Shown: one piece after another, positions 11,852 through 22,198 of the stretch
Position numbering within the stretch: the stretch's first letter is position 1
How the letters are laid out: the number at the start of each line of letters is the position of its first letter
Source: Providencia rettgeri
GTDB lineage: Bacteria > Pseudomonadota > Gammaproteobacteria > Enterobacterales > Enterobacteriaceae
Direction of reading: 5' to 3'
NCBI RefSeq assembly: GCF_001874625.1
Contig: NZ_CP017671.1
Span: 2,728,001-2,792,000, forward strand
Length of the DNA stretch: 64,000 nt
Position numbers and translations under genes: made by a program
Notes under the pieces: model-generated
What the model was told of the DNA's origin: nothing
Seen by the model: only the letters and a program-made list of their open reading frames with translations
The model's database searches: none

Positions 11852-12403
11852 ATGAGCGAGCACTTTGTCGGTAAATATGAAGCTGAAATTAAATTTCGGT
11901 TACCAAACCCTGAGAGTTTTCTACAAAAAATAAAAGCCGACCAAGCTGAGCCATTTACTGAAAATAATTCAGAAACTGATTATTTCTATGACAGTGAAAA
12001 TTCGCCACTTGCAGCGAATAATATTAGCATGTGTGTTCGTGAGATGGTTCCGTCAGGGATTAAGTTATGGATAGTCAAGGGCCCAGGTTCTTCCGAATGT
12101 AAAGCAATTAATATTGATGACTGCCAACATGTGCAAAATATGTTAGTAACACTAGGTTATCACTGTAGTTTGGTGACAACAAAAGTTCGTAGTATTTACT
12201 TCCTGAATGATGTTCATATCACCATAGACCATCTTGCTGGCATCGGTTGGTTTGCCGAATTCGCTATCATGACGGACGATAGTCGTTTACTCAAACACTT
12301 ATATAACAAATTATTAAGTGTTGCGATGACATATGGTTTCACGGAAGCGATGATTGAAAAGCGTAGCTATAAACAAATGTTCTTAGAAACACAAACCCAA
12401 TAA
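11852..12403 (+). CDS. cyaB: Class IV adenylate cyclase (CyaB-type, CYTH fold)
   Basis: A 183-residue CYTH-domain protein. The triphosphate-binding ExExK motif appears as EAEIK near the N-terminus. REMVPSG, LWIVKGPG and ITIDHLAGIGWFAEFAI follow, and resemble the Yersinia class IV cyclase as I remember it. Such enzymes make cAMP in vitro; their role in the cell is unclear beside the main CyaA. ATG 11852 follows AAGGA by eight bases and is preferred over the in-frame ATG at 11831. A ThTPase-like activity is the alternative. Confidence 0.85.
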   Translation: MSEHFVGKYEAEIKFRLPNPESFLQKIKADQAEPFTENNSETDYFYDSENSPLAANNISMCVREMVPSGIKLWIVKGPGSSECKAINIDDCQHVQNMLVTLGYHCSLVTTKVRSIYFLNDVHITIDHLAGIGWFAEFAIMTDDSRLLKHLYNKLLSVAMTYGFTEAMIEKRSYKQMFLETQTQ

Positions 12404-12406
12404 AGA

Positions 12407-12445
12407 AGCCAATCACCTTAAAGCCTATTGCTAAGGTGATTGGCT
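12407..12445. terminator. Bidirectional hairpin between cyaB and lolE
   Basis: AGCCAATCACCTTA and its exact complement TAAGGTGATTGGCT form a fourteen-pair stem with an eleven-base loop between convergent genes. U-tracts are weak. Confidence 0.7.
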
Positions 12446-12458
12446 GAGTGTGCACTGA

Positions 12459-13706
12459 TTATTGACCACTAAGGATGCGAGCTGGGTCTAATTTGCTTGC
12501 TCGGCGAGCTGGGTACCAACTTGCCACCAAACTTAAAATAATCGTTGTGATTAAAACATAGACCACATCCATCATATGCAATTCAGAAGGCAGAAAATCG
12601 ATAAAGTAAACATCTCCAGATAGAATTGGGTGACCGACTACTTTTTCTATCCCTTTGATTATAGTTGTTAAATTTAAGGATATCGTTATACCTAATACAA
12701 CACCAATCAAAGAGCCAACTAAGCCACCTAATAACCCATACCATAAGAAAATAGCACGGATTTGCCCATCCTTAGCCCCTAGCGTCCGTAGTACAGCAAT
12801 ATCACTGCTTTTATCTTTAACTGCCATCACAAGAGTCGATACAATATTAAAGCATGCAACGCCAATCACTAGGATCATAGCTAAGTACATAATACTTCTA
12901 ACCATTTGAATATCATTGTACATATAGCCGTAATCACCAATCCAGCTTTTAACGATGACATGATGCATTGTCTTTAACCCAGCATCATAAACCACCTTAT
13001 CGGCGATAAAAGGATCTGTTGCTTTAATTTCGAAACCTGTCACGCCATCACCGTAATCAAGGTATTCTTGAGCATCCGCAAGCGGCACTAAAGCAAGTTG
13101 GTGATCCAATAAACCACTAAGCTTAAACACCCCCGTTACCTGAACACGAATACGTTTAGGCTGTTGGATTTTCAAACTTTCATCCGTATTGGGGATCATG
13201 ATTGTAACCCAGTCCCCTTCCTTAACATTCAACGCATTAGCAACGCCTTGCCCCAAAATAATGGATTGTTTTCCTGCTTCAAAATGCTCCCATGCATCGT
13301 TAAGGATAAACTGTGGCAATGCACTAACTTGCGATTGCGTTTCGCGAGAAACTCCCATCACTTGGATTGCTTTTAAATTCGCCCCCCGCTCAAGCAACCC
13401 TGTAAAATTGATGTATGGGCTCACGGCTTCCACACCTGGGGTTTTGCGAATGACTTGTTCGGCAAAATCTAAATCTTTATAAGGGGGCTTTACTGCATAT
13501 ATCTGGCCATGTGGGACCACAGATAGCACGCGGTTATTTAATTCGCGCTCAAAACCATTCATGGCACTCAAGCCGATGACTAAAACAGCAACGCCAAGCA
13601 CAATACCCAATGTCGACACTATCGACACCAAAGAAACCAACCCCGTCCGACGGCGACCACGACTAAAGCGTAACGCTGTTAATAATGTAAGAGGCATTTT
13701 AAACAT
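12459..13706 (-). CDS. lolE: Lipoprotein-releasing system permease LolE
   Basis: One of two membrane subunits of the LolCDE ABC transporter, which extracts outer-membrane lipoproteins from the inner membrane and hands them to LolA. At 415 residues, it has an N-terminal membrane segment, a large periplasmic domain and three C-terminal segments (MacB/FtsX fold). [11 protein letters not shown] and [22 protein letters not shown] are typical. Its ATG shares one base with the lolD stop (TAATG), so translation is coupled. Confidence 0.96.
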   Translation of the reverse strand: MFKMPLTLLTALRFSRGRRRTGLVSLVSIVSTLGIVLGVAVLVIGLSAMNGFERELNNRVLSVVPHGQIYAVKPPYKDLDFAEQVIRKTPGVEAVSPYINFTGLLERGANLKAIQVMGVSRETQSQVSALPQFILNDAWEHFEAGKQSIILGQGVANALNVKEGDWVTIMIPNTDESLKIQQPKRIRVQVTGVFKLSGLLDHQLALVPLADAQEYLDYGDGVTGFEIKATDPFIADKVVYDAGLKTMHHVIVKSWIGDYGYMYNDIQMVRSIMYLAMILVIGVACFNIVSTLVMAVKDKSSDIAVLRTLGAKDGQIRAIFLWYGLLGGLVGSLIGVVLGITISLNLTTIIKGIEKVVGHPILSGDVYFIDFLPSELHMMDVVYVLITTIILSLVASWYPARRASKLDPARILSGQ

Positions 13707-14407
13707 TACCGAGCCCCCAAGGTAACTTCCTGTTGTAAGTGCCCGTCACGCATTTCCAATTGGCGGGATAAACGGCGCGCCAATGTCATATCATGAGTGA
13801 CAACTAAAAAAGCAGTACGTTGTGTACGATTTAGCTCCCCCAATAACTCAAAAATGGCATCTGCGTTACGTAAATCAAGATTCCCCGTTGGTTCATCAGC
13901 TAATACTAAAGCGGGCTCATTAACCAACGCTCTGGCGATTGCCACCCGTTGACGCTCCCCCCCTGATAACTCAGAAGGCCTATGCCCTGCACGATGTGCC
14001 AAACCTACCGCTTCTAACATTTCTGTCGCTTTAGTCAATGCCAATTCTTTTGCAGCACCACCAATTAACAGTGGCATAGCCACATTTTCAAGAGCCGTAA
14101 AGTCAGGTAGTAGGTGGTGGAACTGATAAATAAAGCCTAAATCCTTATTTCGAATAGCAGCACGTTCATCAGAAGACAATTGATTAATATGCTGCCCGCG
14201 AAAAATTACATTCCCTTCAGATGGCGTATCTAAACCACCAAGTAAATGTAATAAGGTACTTTTACCAGACCCGGAGCTCCCCACAATGGCCATCATTTCG
14301 CCAAGCCCCATAGAAAAGCTGACATTTTTTAGCACTTGCGTAGACAATGCCCCTTCTTGATAAGTTTTATTTAAATTTTCACAGACAAGAAGTGGTTGTT
14401 TATTCAT
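13706..14407 (-). CDS. lolD: Lipoprotein-releasing system ATPase LolD
   Basis: The ATPase of LolCDE, 233 residues from ATG 14407 ([19 protein letters not shown]), the E. coli length. Walker A is GSSGSGKST, the signature is LSGGERQ and Walker B is LVLADEPTG; the LolD-specific [19 protein letters not shown] segment is also present. The frame stays open to 14467, but that would lie within lolC. The chosen ATG overlaps the lolC stop by eight bases, which indicates coupling in a lolC-lolD-lolE operon. Confidence 0.97.
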   Translation of the reverse strand: MNKQPLLVCENLNKTYQEGALSTQVLKNVSFSMGLGEMMAIVGSSGSGKSTLLHLLGGLDTPSEGNVIFRGQHINQLSSDERAAIRNKDLGFIYQFHHLLPDFTALENVAMPLLIGGAAKELALTKATEMLEAVGLAHRAGHRPSELSGGERQRVAIARALVNEPALVLADEPTGNLDLRNADAIFELLGELNRTQRTAFLVVTHDMTLARRLSRQLEMRDGHLQQEVTLGAR

Positions 14408-15602
14408 AACGTAAAGCCTCAGCAGGTTGGACCGCTGCTGCACGCCAAGAAGGATAAAGCGTCGCAAGCAGTGAAATCAGCATCGCACTTAGTGCAATAA
14501 TTAAAATACCTGAGTAATCAAGTACAATCGGTAGAGATACACCTTTTGGTAATAAACCAATCAGTGGCATGATAAAATTTAACTGGCTAGACAATAGTGT
14601 ACCAAGTACCGTCCCCACTAGTGAGCCAATCACCCCTGCGCCTGCGCCTTGGATCATAAAGATGGCTAAAATACGCCAGCGTTTTAGACCGAGGGTTTTT
14701 AATATTGCAACTTCACCTTGTTTTTCCATCACCAGAAGTGATAACGAAGTGATAATATTAAAAGCTGCCACCGCAATAATTAGGCTAAGTAGTAAACCCA
14801 TCATATTTTTTTCCATGCGTACAGCTTGAAAAAACTCCCCTTTGCGTTCTCGCCAATCCGTCCATACCAACCCGCTAGGCAATGCTTGCTTACTTAATTC
14901 ATCCACTTTTAAAGGTTCATCTAAATACAAACGCCACCCAGTAATACGACCAGCTGGATAACGCAACATACGTGCTGCATCTTGCTGCGCAACGATCAAT
15001 TCACTGGTATCCGCTTCGCCATTGGTTTGGAAAATACCTGCGACGTTAAACAAACGCTGACTTGGAATACGCCCCATTGGCGTTAACTGGCTCACACCCG
15101 GAATGATTAAACGGACTTCATCCCCCCGCTTAACTCCTAAATTTTCCGCCAGTTTATTCCCCAAAAACACATTGTAGCTACCTGCTTTTAGGTCCTCTCG
15201 TTGGCCACTAATCAGTTTGTCTAATAGCAAAGAAGGTTCTGTTGGTTCGATTCCCCCCATCATTCCAACACCAACATTGGTGCGGCTTTGTAGTACGACA
15301 TCAGATTGTACAATGGGAGCTATGTGGTTAACCCCTTTTAAATTCTGTAAGGCCTTTATGGGGTGTTGGGCTGGGTCGATATTTCCAGATGCTGAGGTTA
15401 AAATTGCCTGCGGCATATAAGCAAGTATGCTATCTTGTAGCGATCGCTCGAAACCATTCATCACTGATGTAACCGTAATTAATGCCGTAACGCCCAGTGT
15501 GATGCCGATTGCTGACAAACTGGAAACAAAGCGCCCGAATTTATCGGCAGCGCGTCCACGTAAATAGCGTAGACCTATAAATAATGAGACAGATTGGTGC
15601 AT
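14400..15602 (-). CDS. lolC: Lipoprotein-releasing system permease LolC
   Basis: The second LolCDE membrane subunit, 400 residues, and the one that recruits LolA. The N-terminus [19 protein letters not shown] and the block [20 protein letters not shown] match E. coli LolC. Topology is the same as LolE: one N-terminal segment, a periplasmic domain and three C-terminal segments. It is the first gene of the lolCDE operon and is divergent from mfd across about 280 bases. Confidence 0.96.
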   Translation of the reverse strand: MHQSVSLFIGLRYLRGRAADKFGRFVSSLSAIGITLGVTALITVTSVMNGFERSLQDSILAYMPQAILTSASGNIDPAQHPIKALQNLKGVNHIAPIVQSDVVLQSRTNVGVGMMGGIEPTEPSLLLDKLISGQREDLKAGSYNVFLGNKLAENLGVKRGDEVRLIIPGVSQLTPMGRIPSQRLFNVAGIFQTNGEADTSELIVAQQDAARMLRYPAGRITGWRLYLDEPLKVDELSKQALPSGLVWTDWRERKGEFFQAVRMEKNMMGLLLSLIIAVAAFNIITSLSLLVMEKQGEVAILKTLGLKRWRILAIFMIQGAGAGVIGSLVGTVLGTLLSSQLNFIMPLIGLLPKGVSLPIVLDYSGILIIALSAMLISLLATLYPSWRAAAVQPAEALRYE

Positions 15603-15879
15603 GAAGTCTATGATGCCCCTGTTGCCAAAGCGAAGTGTTCAGCGATAATAAAGGGTACGATTGATGAATGGAACCACTCACGGGTATTTTTTCTTATTTG
15701 AGTGCCTTTTTGTCTGACTTTCAGACAAATTACGAGTTAAAACCGATTGTATTATTGTGAATTTTATTGTTTAACTATCTATTGGTTAATTTAAGTATTA
15801 ATCATAAAAAAACTGGCTATCATTATATTGAATTTTATTTAATTGCTTAACTAATCGCTGTGAGATACCAAAGATTTCT

Positions 15880-18800
15880 ATGTCGTCAAAATTTCGTTAT
15901 GAACTCCCTAGTCGTAGTGGCGATGTCCGCCATTTAGGTTGCCTTATCGGGGCGGCTGGTGCGCTTGAATGTGGAGAAATGATCCAACGTCATCAAGGGC
16001 CTGTTGTTATTGTCACTCGTGATATGCAAAATACTTTGCGCTTACGTGATGAAATTCAACAATTTACACATCACCCTATTGAAACCCTTTCTGATTGGGA
16101 AACATTGCCTTATGACAATTTCTCCCCACATCAAGAAATCATTTCTCATCGTTTATCAACACTATACCGCTTACCATCTATGCAAAAAGGCGCATTAATC
16201 CTTCCGGTTAATACGCTTATGCAGAAAGTTTGTCCCCCTGATTTTTTAACTAGCCATGCATTGGTCATGGCAAAAGGCGATAAACTTTCCCGTGATAATT
16301 TACGTGCCGAATTAGACAAAGCAGGCTATCGCCATGTTGAGCAAGTTCTAGAGCATGGCGAGTATGCAACCCGTGGGGCGTTATTAGATTTATTCCCAAT
16401 GGGCAGTACATTACCATTTCGTATTGATTTTTTTGATGATGAAATTGATAGTTTGCGAACTTTTGACGTTGACTCACAACGAACACTTGAGGAAGTTAGC
16501 CATATCAATCTCCTCCCTGCTCACGAGTTTCCAACGGATAAAGACGCAATTGAACGTTTCCGTAGCCAGTGGCGGGAACGCTTTGACGTTCGCCGTGACC
16601 CAGAGCACATTTACCAGCAAGTCAGTAAAAATACGTTACCAACTGGTATCGAATATTGGCAGCCTTTATTTTTTTCACAGCCTCTGCCCTCGTTATTTGA
16701 TTATTTACCGTCATCTAGTTTATTGGTTTCACAAAATCTACAAGAAGCCGCAGAACGCTTTCAACTCGATACGTTGCAACGTTATGATAGCCGTAGGGTT
16801 GACCCAATGCGGCCATTACTCCCCCCTACAGACTTATGGTTAACCGTTGAACAGCTCAACCAATCATTAAAACAATGGCCTCGTGTTCAATTATCCACTG
16901 AATCTTTAGCTCCCAAAGCCGCTAATACGAATTTAGACTATTTACCGCTACCGGACATCAGTACTCAAGGCCAAAGCAAGACCCCTTTAGACAAACTTCG
17001 TCAATTCACGGAACAGTTTGATGGCAAGATCATCTTTTCTGTGGAAAGTGAAGGTCGCCGTGAAACAGTCACGGAACTGTTAGCTCGCTTGAAAATTCGC
17101 CCTGAAATTATTGAGCATTACGCAAGTCACATTGATAGCCGTTTTGCTATTACTATCGGCGCAGCTGAGCATGGTTTTATTCAAGTCGATGCCCATAAAG
17201 CGTTGATATGCGAAAGCGACCTGTTAGGTGAACGCGTTGTTCGTCGTCGTACTGATAACCGCCGAACAATTAATACCGATACACTGATCCGTAACTTAGC
17301 TGAATTACGTCCGGGGCAACCCGTCGTCCATATTGAACACGGCGTTGGTCGCTATCAAGGGTTAATCACCCTAGAAGCCGGTGGCATTAAAGCAGAATAC
17401 TTAATCTTAACTTATGCAGGTGAAGATAAACTCTATGTTCCGGTCTCGTCACTGCATTTAATTAGCCGCTATGCAGGTGGTGCGGATGAAAATGCGCCAC
17501 TACATAAGCTAGGCAGTGATAGCTGGGGACGTGCCCGCCAAAAAGCGGCTGAAAAAGTACGTGATGTTGCAGCAGAGCTGCTGGATATTTACGCACAGCG
17601 TGCAGCCAAAGCGGGCTTTGCCTTCAAACAGGATAAAGAACAGTACCAAGAGTTTTGCCAAGGTTTTCCTTTCGAAACAACCCCTGACCAAGAGATGGCA
17701 ATTAATGCTGTACTCAGTGATATGTGCCAACCATTAGCTATGGATAGGTTGGTATGCGGTGATGTTGGGTTCGGTAAAACCGAGGTGGCTATGCGTGCAG
17801 CATTCCTAGCTATCAACAATAATAAGCAGGTAGCTGTTTTAGTTCCAACCACCTTACTTGCACAACAGCATTATGATAATTTCAAAGACCGATTCGCCAA
17901 TTGGCCTGTGCGTATAGAAATGTTGTCTCGCTTTAAAACGGCGAAAGAGCAGCAACAGATTATTGCTGAGACTGCAGAAGGCAAAGTTGATATTTTAATT
18001 GGCACTCATAAACTGCTACAAAGTGATTTAGTATGGAAAGATTTGGGCTTATTGGTAGTAGATGAAGAGCACCGCTTTGGCGTCCGTCATAAAGAACGAA
18101 TAAAAGCTATGCGTGCAGACGTTGATATTTTAACACTTACAGCAACCCCTATTCCTCGGACACTGAATATGGCAATGAGTGGTATGCGCGATCTATCCAT
18201 TATCGCCACGCCGCCAGCACGCCGTTTAGCTGTAAAAACCTTTGTTCGCCAATATGACGAGCTCGTGGTACGTGAAGCCATTTTACGTGAAACACTACGT
18301 GGGGGCCAAGTTTACTACTTATACAATGATGTTGAAAATATTGAAAAAGCCAAAGCGCGCCTTGAAGAACTAGTCCCTGAGGCTCGTTTCGTTGTTGGTC
18401 ATGGCCAAATGCGGGAGCGGGAATTAGAACGGGTGATGACCGACTTCCATCATCAACGTTTTAATGTCTTGATATGTACGACTATTATCGAAACGGGTAT
18501 CGATATTCCTACTGCAAATACCATTATCATTGAACGAGCTGACCATTTTGGGTTAGCACAATTGCATCAATTACGTGGTCGAGTCGGCCGGTCACACCAC
18601 CAAGCTTATGCTTACTTACTCACACCGCATCCTAAAGCAATGACAACAGATGCCCACAAGCGTCTCGAAGCCATTTCTTCACTTGAAGATTTAGGGGCTG
18701 GGTTCGCACTTGCGACTCATGATTTAGAAATTCGAGGTGCAGGAGAATTACTTGGCGAAGACCAAAGCGGGCAGATGACAACTGTTGGCTTTACCTTATA

Positions 18801-19323
18801 TATGGAACTGTTAGAAAGCGCGGTCGAGGCCCTAAAAGAAGGGCGTGAACCTTCACTGGAAGACTTAACTAGCCAACAAACTGAAGTTGAGCTACGGATG
18901 CCGGTTCTTTTGCCTGACGATTATATACACGATGTAAATATGCGACTGTCTTTTTATAAACGGATAGCCAGTGCAAAAGATAATCAAGAATTAAACGAAT
19001 TACGTACCGAGTTAATTGACCGTTTTGGCACCCTCCCTGATGCAGGCAAGTTCCTTTTAACGTCTGCTGCAATTCGTTTGCAAGCTCAAGCTTTAGGTAT
19101 TAAGCGCATTGAAGCCCATGAGAAAGGGGGTTTTATTGAGTTTAGTGAGAAAAATAAAGTCGAACCGGGCTTCTTGATCAGCTTGTTACAAAATCAACCA
19201 CAAACTTATCGCTTAGAGGGTCCCGTCCGACTGAAGTTTTTCCATGATTTAGCGGAAAGGACAACTCGGCTTGAGTTTATAAAACAACTATTAACCAGTT
19301 TTGAAGAACACCAATTAACCTAA
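15880..19323 (+). CDS. mfd: Transcription-repair coupling factor Mfd
   Basis: A 1147-residue, full-length translocase that removes RNA polymerase stalled at DNA lesions and recruits UvrA. An N-terminal UvrB-like module is followed by the RNAP-interaction domain (about 470-540), then RecG-like helicase domains. These have Walker A GDVGFGKTEVA, the DEEHRFG box, ATPIPRTLNM and QLRGRVGRS. A C-terminal TRCF domain follows. No disruption is seen. The gene stands next to lolC as in E. coli. Confidence 0.97.
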   Translation: MSSKFRYELPSRSGDVRHLGCLIGAAGALECGEMIQRHQGPVVIVTRDMQNTLRLRDEIQQFTHHPIETLSDWETLPYDNFSPHQEIISHRLSTLYRLPSMQKGALILPVNTLMQKVCPPDFLTSHALVMAKGDKLSRDNLRAELDKAGYRHVEQVLEHGEYATRGALLDLFPMGSTLPFRIDFFDDEIDSLRTFDVDSQRTLEEVSHINLLPAHEFPTDKDAIERFRSQWRERFDVRRDPEHIYQQVSKNTLPTGIEYWQPLFFSQPLPSLFDYLPSSSLLVSQNLQEAAERFQLDTLQRYDSRRVDPMRPLLPPTDLWLTVEQLNQSLKQWPRVQLSTESLAPKAANTNLDYLPLPDISTQGQSKTPLDKLRQFTEQFDGKIIFSVESEGRRETVTELLARLKIRPEIIEHYASHIDSRFAITIGAAEHGFIQVDAHKALICESDLLGERVVRRRTDNRRTINTDTLIRNLAELRPGQPVVHIEHGVGRYQGLITLEAGGIKAEYLILTYAGEDKLYVPVSSLHLISRYAGGADENAPLHKLGSDSWGRARQKAAEKVRDVAAELLDIYAQRAAKAGFAFKQDKEQYQEFCQGFPFETTPDQEMAINAVLSDMCQPLAMDRLVCGDVGFGKTEVAMRAAFLAINNNKQVAVLVPTTLLAQQHYDNFKDRFANWPVRIEMLSRFKTAKEQQQIIAETAEGKVDILIGTHKLLQSDLVWKDLGLLVVDEEHRFGVRHKERIKAMRADVDILTLTATPIPRTLNMAMSGMRDLSIIATPPARRLAVKTFVRQYDELVVREAILRETLRGGQVYYLYNDVENIEKAKARLEELVPEARFVVGHGQMRERELERVMTDFHHQRFNVLICTTIIETGIDIPTANTIIIERADHFGLAQLHQLRGRVGRSHHQAYAYLLTPHPKAMTTDAHKRLEAISSLEDLGAGFALATHDLEIRGAGELLGEDQSGQMTTVGFTLYMELLESAVEALKEGREPSLEDLTSQQTEVELRMPVLLPDDYIHDVNMRLSFYKRIASAKDNQELNELRTELIDRFGTLPDAGKFLLTSAAIRLQAQALGIKRIEAHEKGGFIEFSEKNKVEPGFLISLLQNQPQTYRLEGPVRLKFFHDLAERTTRLEFIKQLLTSFEEHQLT

Positions 19324-19344
19324 AAAACTCAAGGTGTAAAAATG

Positions 19345-19374
19345 TTACAGGCAATCAATTAAGATTGCCTGTAA
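19345..19374. terminator. Terminator-like hairpin between mfd and umoD
   Basis: TTACAGGCAATC and GATTGCCTGTAA form a perfect twelve-pair stem around AATTAA, between convergent genes. Confidence 0.7.
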
Positions 19375-19397
19375 TAGAATATTCAAATTGGTTAAAC

Positions 19398-19994
19398 CTA
19401 TTCCATAAAACCAAAAGTATTTTGGTTTGGTTGCAATTCTAATATTGCAGACGGGTTTCCAGTAATTGGTAAATTATTTGGTTGTAAACAATAAAATGGC
19501 AATAAGCTTTTGACATCACTGCGGATTGTTTCGCATACAGAAGCTGATGATGTCAAAACCAAACGCCCCTCCTCATTTAACGGAATAAACATAGAAGGTG
19601 CATAGGAAGTTCTCACTTTCCCCACTGTTTTACCAATTTGGTAGACAACATCATAGCCAACCACAACTAATTCCATTTTTTGCGCTGATACACAGGTTGG
19701 GTCACGCTCATAAAACAAGGATGGGAACCCCTTACCTTGTAGCGCTTCTATCATAAAGACCATTTTACATTCGCTTTGCGCAGGGTGAAAACGAGAAAGT
19801 GATTGTTGGTCAAAAGTACCTAAAACCCCAGTTACCGTACAATTTTGGTACTCAACAAGCCGGTTAGATTTGATAGGCTCAACCGATAATACGGTTGCTA
19901 ATTTAATTTCAGGCTCACGCGTGAAGATAACAACTAACAATACAATAAGGCATGCCACTATAGCTGCTAATAACAACTTAAATTTTAGCTTCAT
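19398..19994 (-). CDS. umoD: UmoD/YcfJ-family envelope protein
   Basis: A 198-residue protein with an N-terminal membrane anchor or signal (about 7-24). It lies between mfd and ndh, where E. coli has ycfJ. Two blocks resemble YcfJ from memory: TVLSVEPIK (34-42), then a cysteine at 52, and YDVVYQIG with IPLNEEGRLVL (114-147). The central glycine-zipper of YcfJ is missing; a cysteine-containing stretch stands there instead. In Proteus mirabilis UmoD, a YcfJ relative, raises flhDC expression and swarming. Assignment rests on position plus patchy similarity. Confidence 0.72.
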   Translation of the reverse strand: MKLKFKLLLAAIVACLIVLLVVIFTREPEIKLATVLSVEPIKSNRLVEYQNCTVTGVLGTFDQQSLSRFHPAQSECKMVFMIEALQGKGFPSLFYERDPTCVSAQKMELVVVGYDVVYQIGKTVGKVRTSYAPSMFIPLNEEGRLVLTSSASVCETIRSDVKSLLPFYCLQPNNLPITGNPSAILELQPNQNTFGFME

Positions 19995-20612
19995 AGTACA
20001 ATCCTTATTAAATTAATACTGACCTATTGTAACGGCTACTCAAGATAATTCGATGCATTACATGCATTAGATATATTTTTTAGATTTATCCGAAATTATA
20101 ATTGTTAAATTTTACTTAATATAAGATTTAAATTAATTAAATGTGAGGTTTAATATCCATGATATGACTCAGCGATAAATAAAATAGGTTAAATTAACTA
20201 TATTAATCAATACATTATAGTTTATTGATTTCTAAATTTTCTGAGTTATACCAATATATTTACAACATACATCTTTCATCAATAAAAAATGTTACCGCAA
20301 CTGATTATAATATGAGCTCAATATATGGTTTTAAACTCATCTTTATTATCCGTATAAAGTAACTTAGACCTCTATAAGTAATGCCTGTAATATAATCGAT
20401 CACCAACCAACTAAAATTGATCTAAATAGTTTTTATTACAAATATTAACGTTACTAAATAAAAATACTCTCATATACGATATCAATATGATTCTTTTATC
20501 ATTGATTTTATTGGTTAATTTAACCACATTAAAAAATAATGCACCTAATCAAATTAATAACTAGGTGCATAAAATTTGATGAAGATCAATTAGATATGTT
20601 AACAAATCGCGG
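19995..20612. other. Gene-free gap between umoD and ndh
   Basis: About 620 strongly A+T-rich bases. Apart from the ndh terminator at its right end and the umoD promoter that must lie near its left end, I see no gene, tRNA or clear repeat. Confidence 0.6.
20531..20570 (-). terminator. Terminator after ndh
   Basis: On the minus strand ATGCACCTA pairs with TAGGTGCAT (20539-20547 with 20562-20570), followed by TATTTTTT. Confidence 0.85.
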
Positions 20613-21917
20613 CTAGTGTAATTTCAACTTGGGTCGTATAATTCGGTTAATACTCCCTACTAACATCATTAAGCCCGTTTTGATATAACCATGTAAAGCT
20701 ATCTGGTGCATACGATACAAAGAAATATACACAAAACGTGCAATACGCCCTTCGACCATCATATCTCCACGCATCAAATTCCCCATCAAACTGCCCACGG
20801 TACTAAAGCGTGATAGTGAGACTAATGAGCCATGGTCTTTATAAACATAATCTTTTAATGGTTTTTCTTTCATCATGGCTAAAATATTGTCATAACAACG
20901 ACTTGCCATTTGATGTGCAGACTGCGCTCTTGGCGGTACAAAGCCCCCTTCAGGTTTAGCACATGAGGCGCAATCGCCAATCGCAAAAATCATATCATCG
21001 CGTGTAGTTTGCAACGTAGGCTTAACTACCAGTTGATTTATACGATTTGTTTCTAAACCTGCGATGTCTTTCATGAAATCCGGCGCTTTGATGCCAGCAG
21101 CCCAAACCATTAGATCAGCAAATACTTTGCCGTCTTGTTTAGTATTCAAACCATCAGCATCAGCGCTAGTGACCATAGTTTTAGTCAATACATTGACACC
21201 AAGCTTGTTTAACTCCTGATGCGCAGCGCTAGAGATCCGCGGAGGTAAAGCAGGTAAAATACGCTCCCCAGCCTCAATCAGAGTAACATTGAGAGCATCG
21301 GTATCTAGCCCTTTAAACCCATAACTAGTGAGTTGCTCAACCGCATTATATAATTCAGCGGATAGCTCAACACCTGTAGCCCCGCCCCCAACTATGGCAA
21401 TATTCACTTTTTCTTCTGCATTATCACGTACAGAATAGCGTAAGAACAGGTTTAGCATTTCATCATGAAAGCGATGAGCCTGCTGTGGATTATCTAAGAA
21501 AATACAATGTTCTTTCACACCTGGGGTACCAAAATCATTCGACTTGCTTCCCAGTGCCATCACTAAAATATCATATTCAAGCTCACGTAAAGGAACTAAT
21601 AATTCACCATGTTTATCATATAGCTCACCAAGCACTATTTTTTTATTATCACGGTCAATATTAGTCAATGAACCTAACTGGAAATTAAATGCATTATGGC
21701 GCGCATGGGCAAGATAGCTAATCGCATCAACCCCATCATCCAATGAACCAGTAGCAACTTCATGTAACAATGGCTTCCATAAATGGCTTGGATTACGGTC
21801 AACGAGTGTGATATGTGCTCGTTTTTTCCGGCCTAATTTGCGCCCTAAACGTGTTGCCAGTTCCAAACCACCGGCACCACCCCCGACGACGATGATTTTT
21901 GGTTGAGATAAGGTCAT
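20613..21917 (-). CDS. ndh: Type II NADH:quinone oxidoreductase
   Basis: A 434-residue peripheral membrane flavoprotein that passes electrons from NADH to quinone without pumping protons. It has two dinucleotide-binding motifs: [16 protein letters not shown] near residue 10 for FAD and [17 protein letters not shown] around residue 173 for [13 protein letters not shown] and an amphipathic C-terminal part follow. A CGAGGGA ribosome-binding site precedes the ATG. Upstream lie a perfect FNR box and a strong Fur-box match, so repression without oxygen is likely, as known in E. coli. Confidence 0.95.
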   Translation of the reverse strand: MTLSQPKIIVVGGGAGGLELATRLGRKLGRKKRAHITLVDRNPSHLWKPLLHEVATGSLDDGVDAISYLAHARHNAFNFQLGSLTNIDRDNKKIVLGELYDKHGELLVPLRELEYDILVMALGSKSNDFGTPGVKEHCIFLDNPQQAHRFHDEMLNLFLRYSVRDNAEEKVNIAIVGGGATGVELSAELYNAVEQLTSYGFKGLDTDALNVTLIEAGERILPALPPRISSAAHQELNKLGVNVLTKTMVTSADADGLNTKQDGKVFADLMVWAAGIKAPDFMKDIAGLETNRINQLVVKPTLQTTRDDMIFAIGDCASCAKPEGGFVPPRAQSAHQMASRCYDNILAMMKEKPLKDYVYKDHGSLVSLSRFSTVGSLMGNLMRGDMMVEGRIARFVYISLYRMHQIALHGYIKTGLMMLVGSINRIIRPKLKLH

Positions 21918-21938
21918 AAATCCCTCGAAACAAAATAT

Positions 21939-21988
21939 ATTAATGTTATCTAAGCACTTTTATGATAAAAAACTTAGATAACATTAAT
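21939..21988 (-). repeat. 16-bp perfect inverted repeat in the ndh 5' region
   Basis: ATTAATGTTATCTAAG at 21939-21954 and its exact complement at 21973-21988 flank an 18-base spacer. The repeat ends 21 bases before the ndh ATG. In the mRNA it would be a hairpin just upstream of the ribosome-binding site; as DNA it could be an operator. Confidence 0.85.
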
Positions 21989-22052
21989 TAGCCATGCCTT
22001 ACACTATGAATGAAATAGAATAGCATGACTGGGTAATTGGTAATACCAAATA

Positions 22053-22066
22053 TTGATCCATATCAA
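22053..22066 (-). promoter_or_regulatory. FNR box upstream of ndh
   Basis: TTGAT-CCAT-ATCAA is a perfect match to the FNR consensus TTGAT-N4-ATCAA, 136 bases before the ndh ATG. E. coli ndh is a classic FNR-repressed gene. A second palindrome, TTGGTAATACCAA (22037-22049), lies four bases away. Confidence 0.85.
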
Positions 22067-22174
22067 TTTAGTTGATTATTATGACAACCATCACATTCGT
22101 CAAATCATTTTTAACGAGGAATGAATCGAATCAGCTTGAGATCGTTCAAACAGTTAAGTTCACAACGAGTTAAC

Positions 22175-22193
22175 GATAATGAGAATTATTATC
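22175..22193. promoter_or_regulatory. Fur-box match
   Basis: GATAATGAGAATTATTATC matches the 19-base Fur consensus GATAATGATAATCATTATC at 17 positions. It could control ndh (260 bases away, minus strand) or a short plus-strand transcript ending at the terminator at 22275-22305. Confidence 0.7.
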
Positions 22194-22198
22194 TCATT

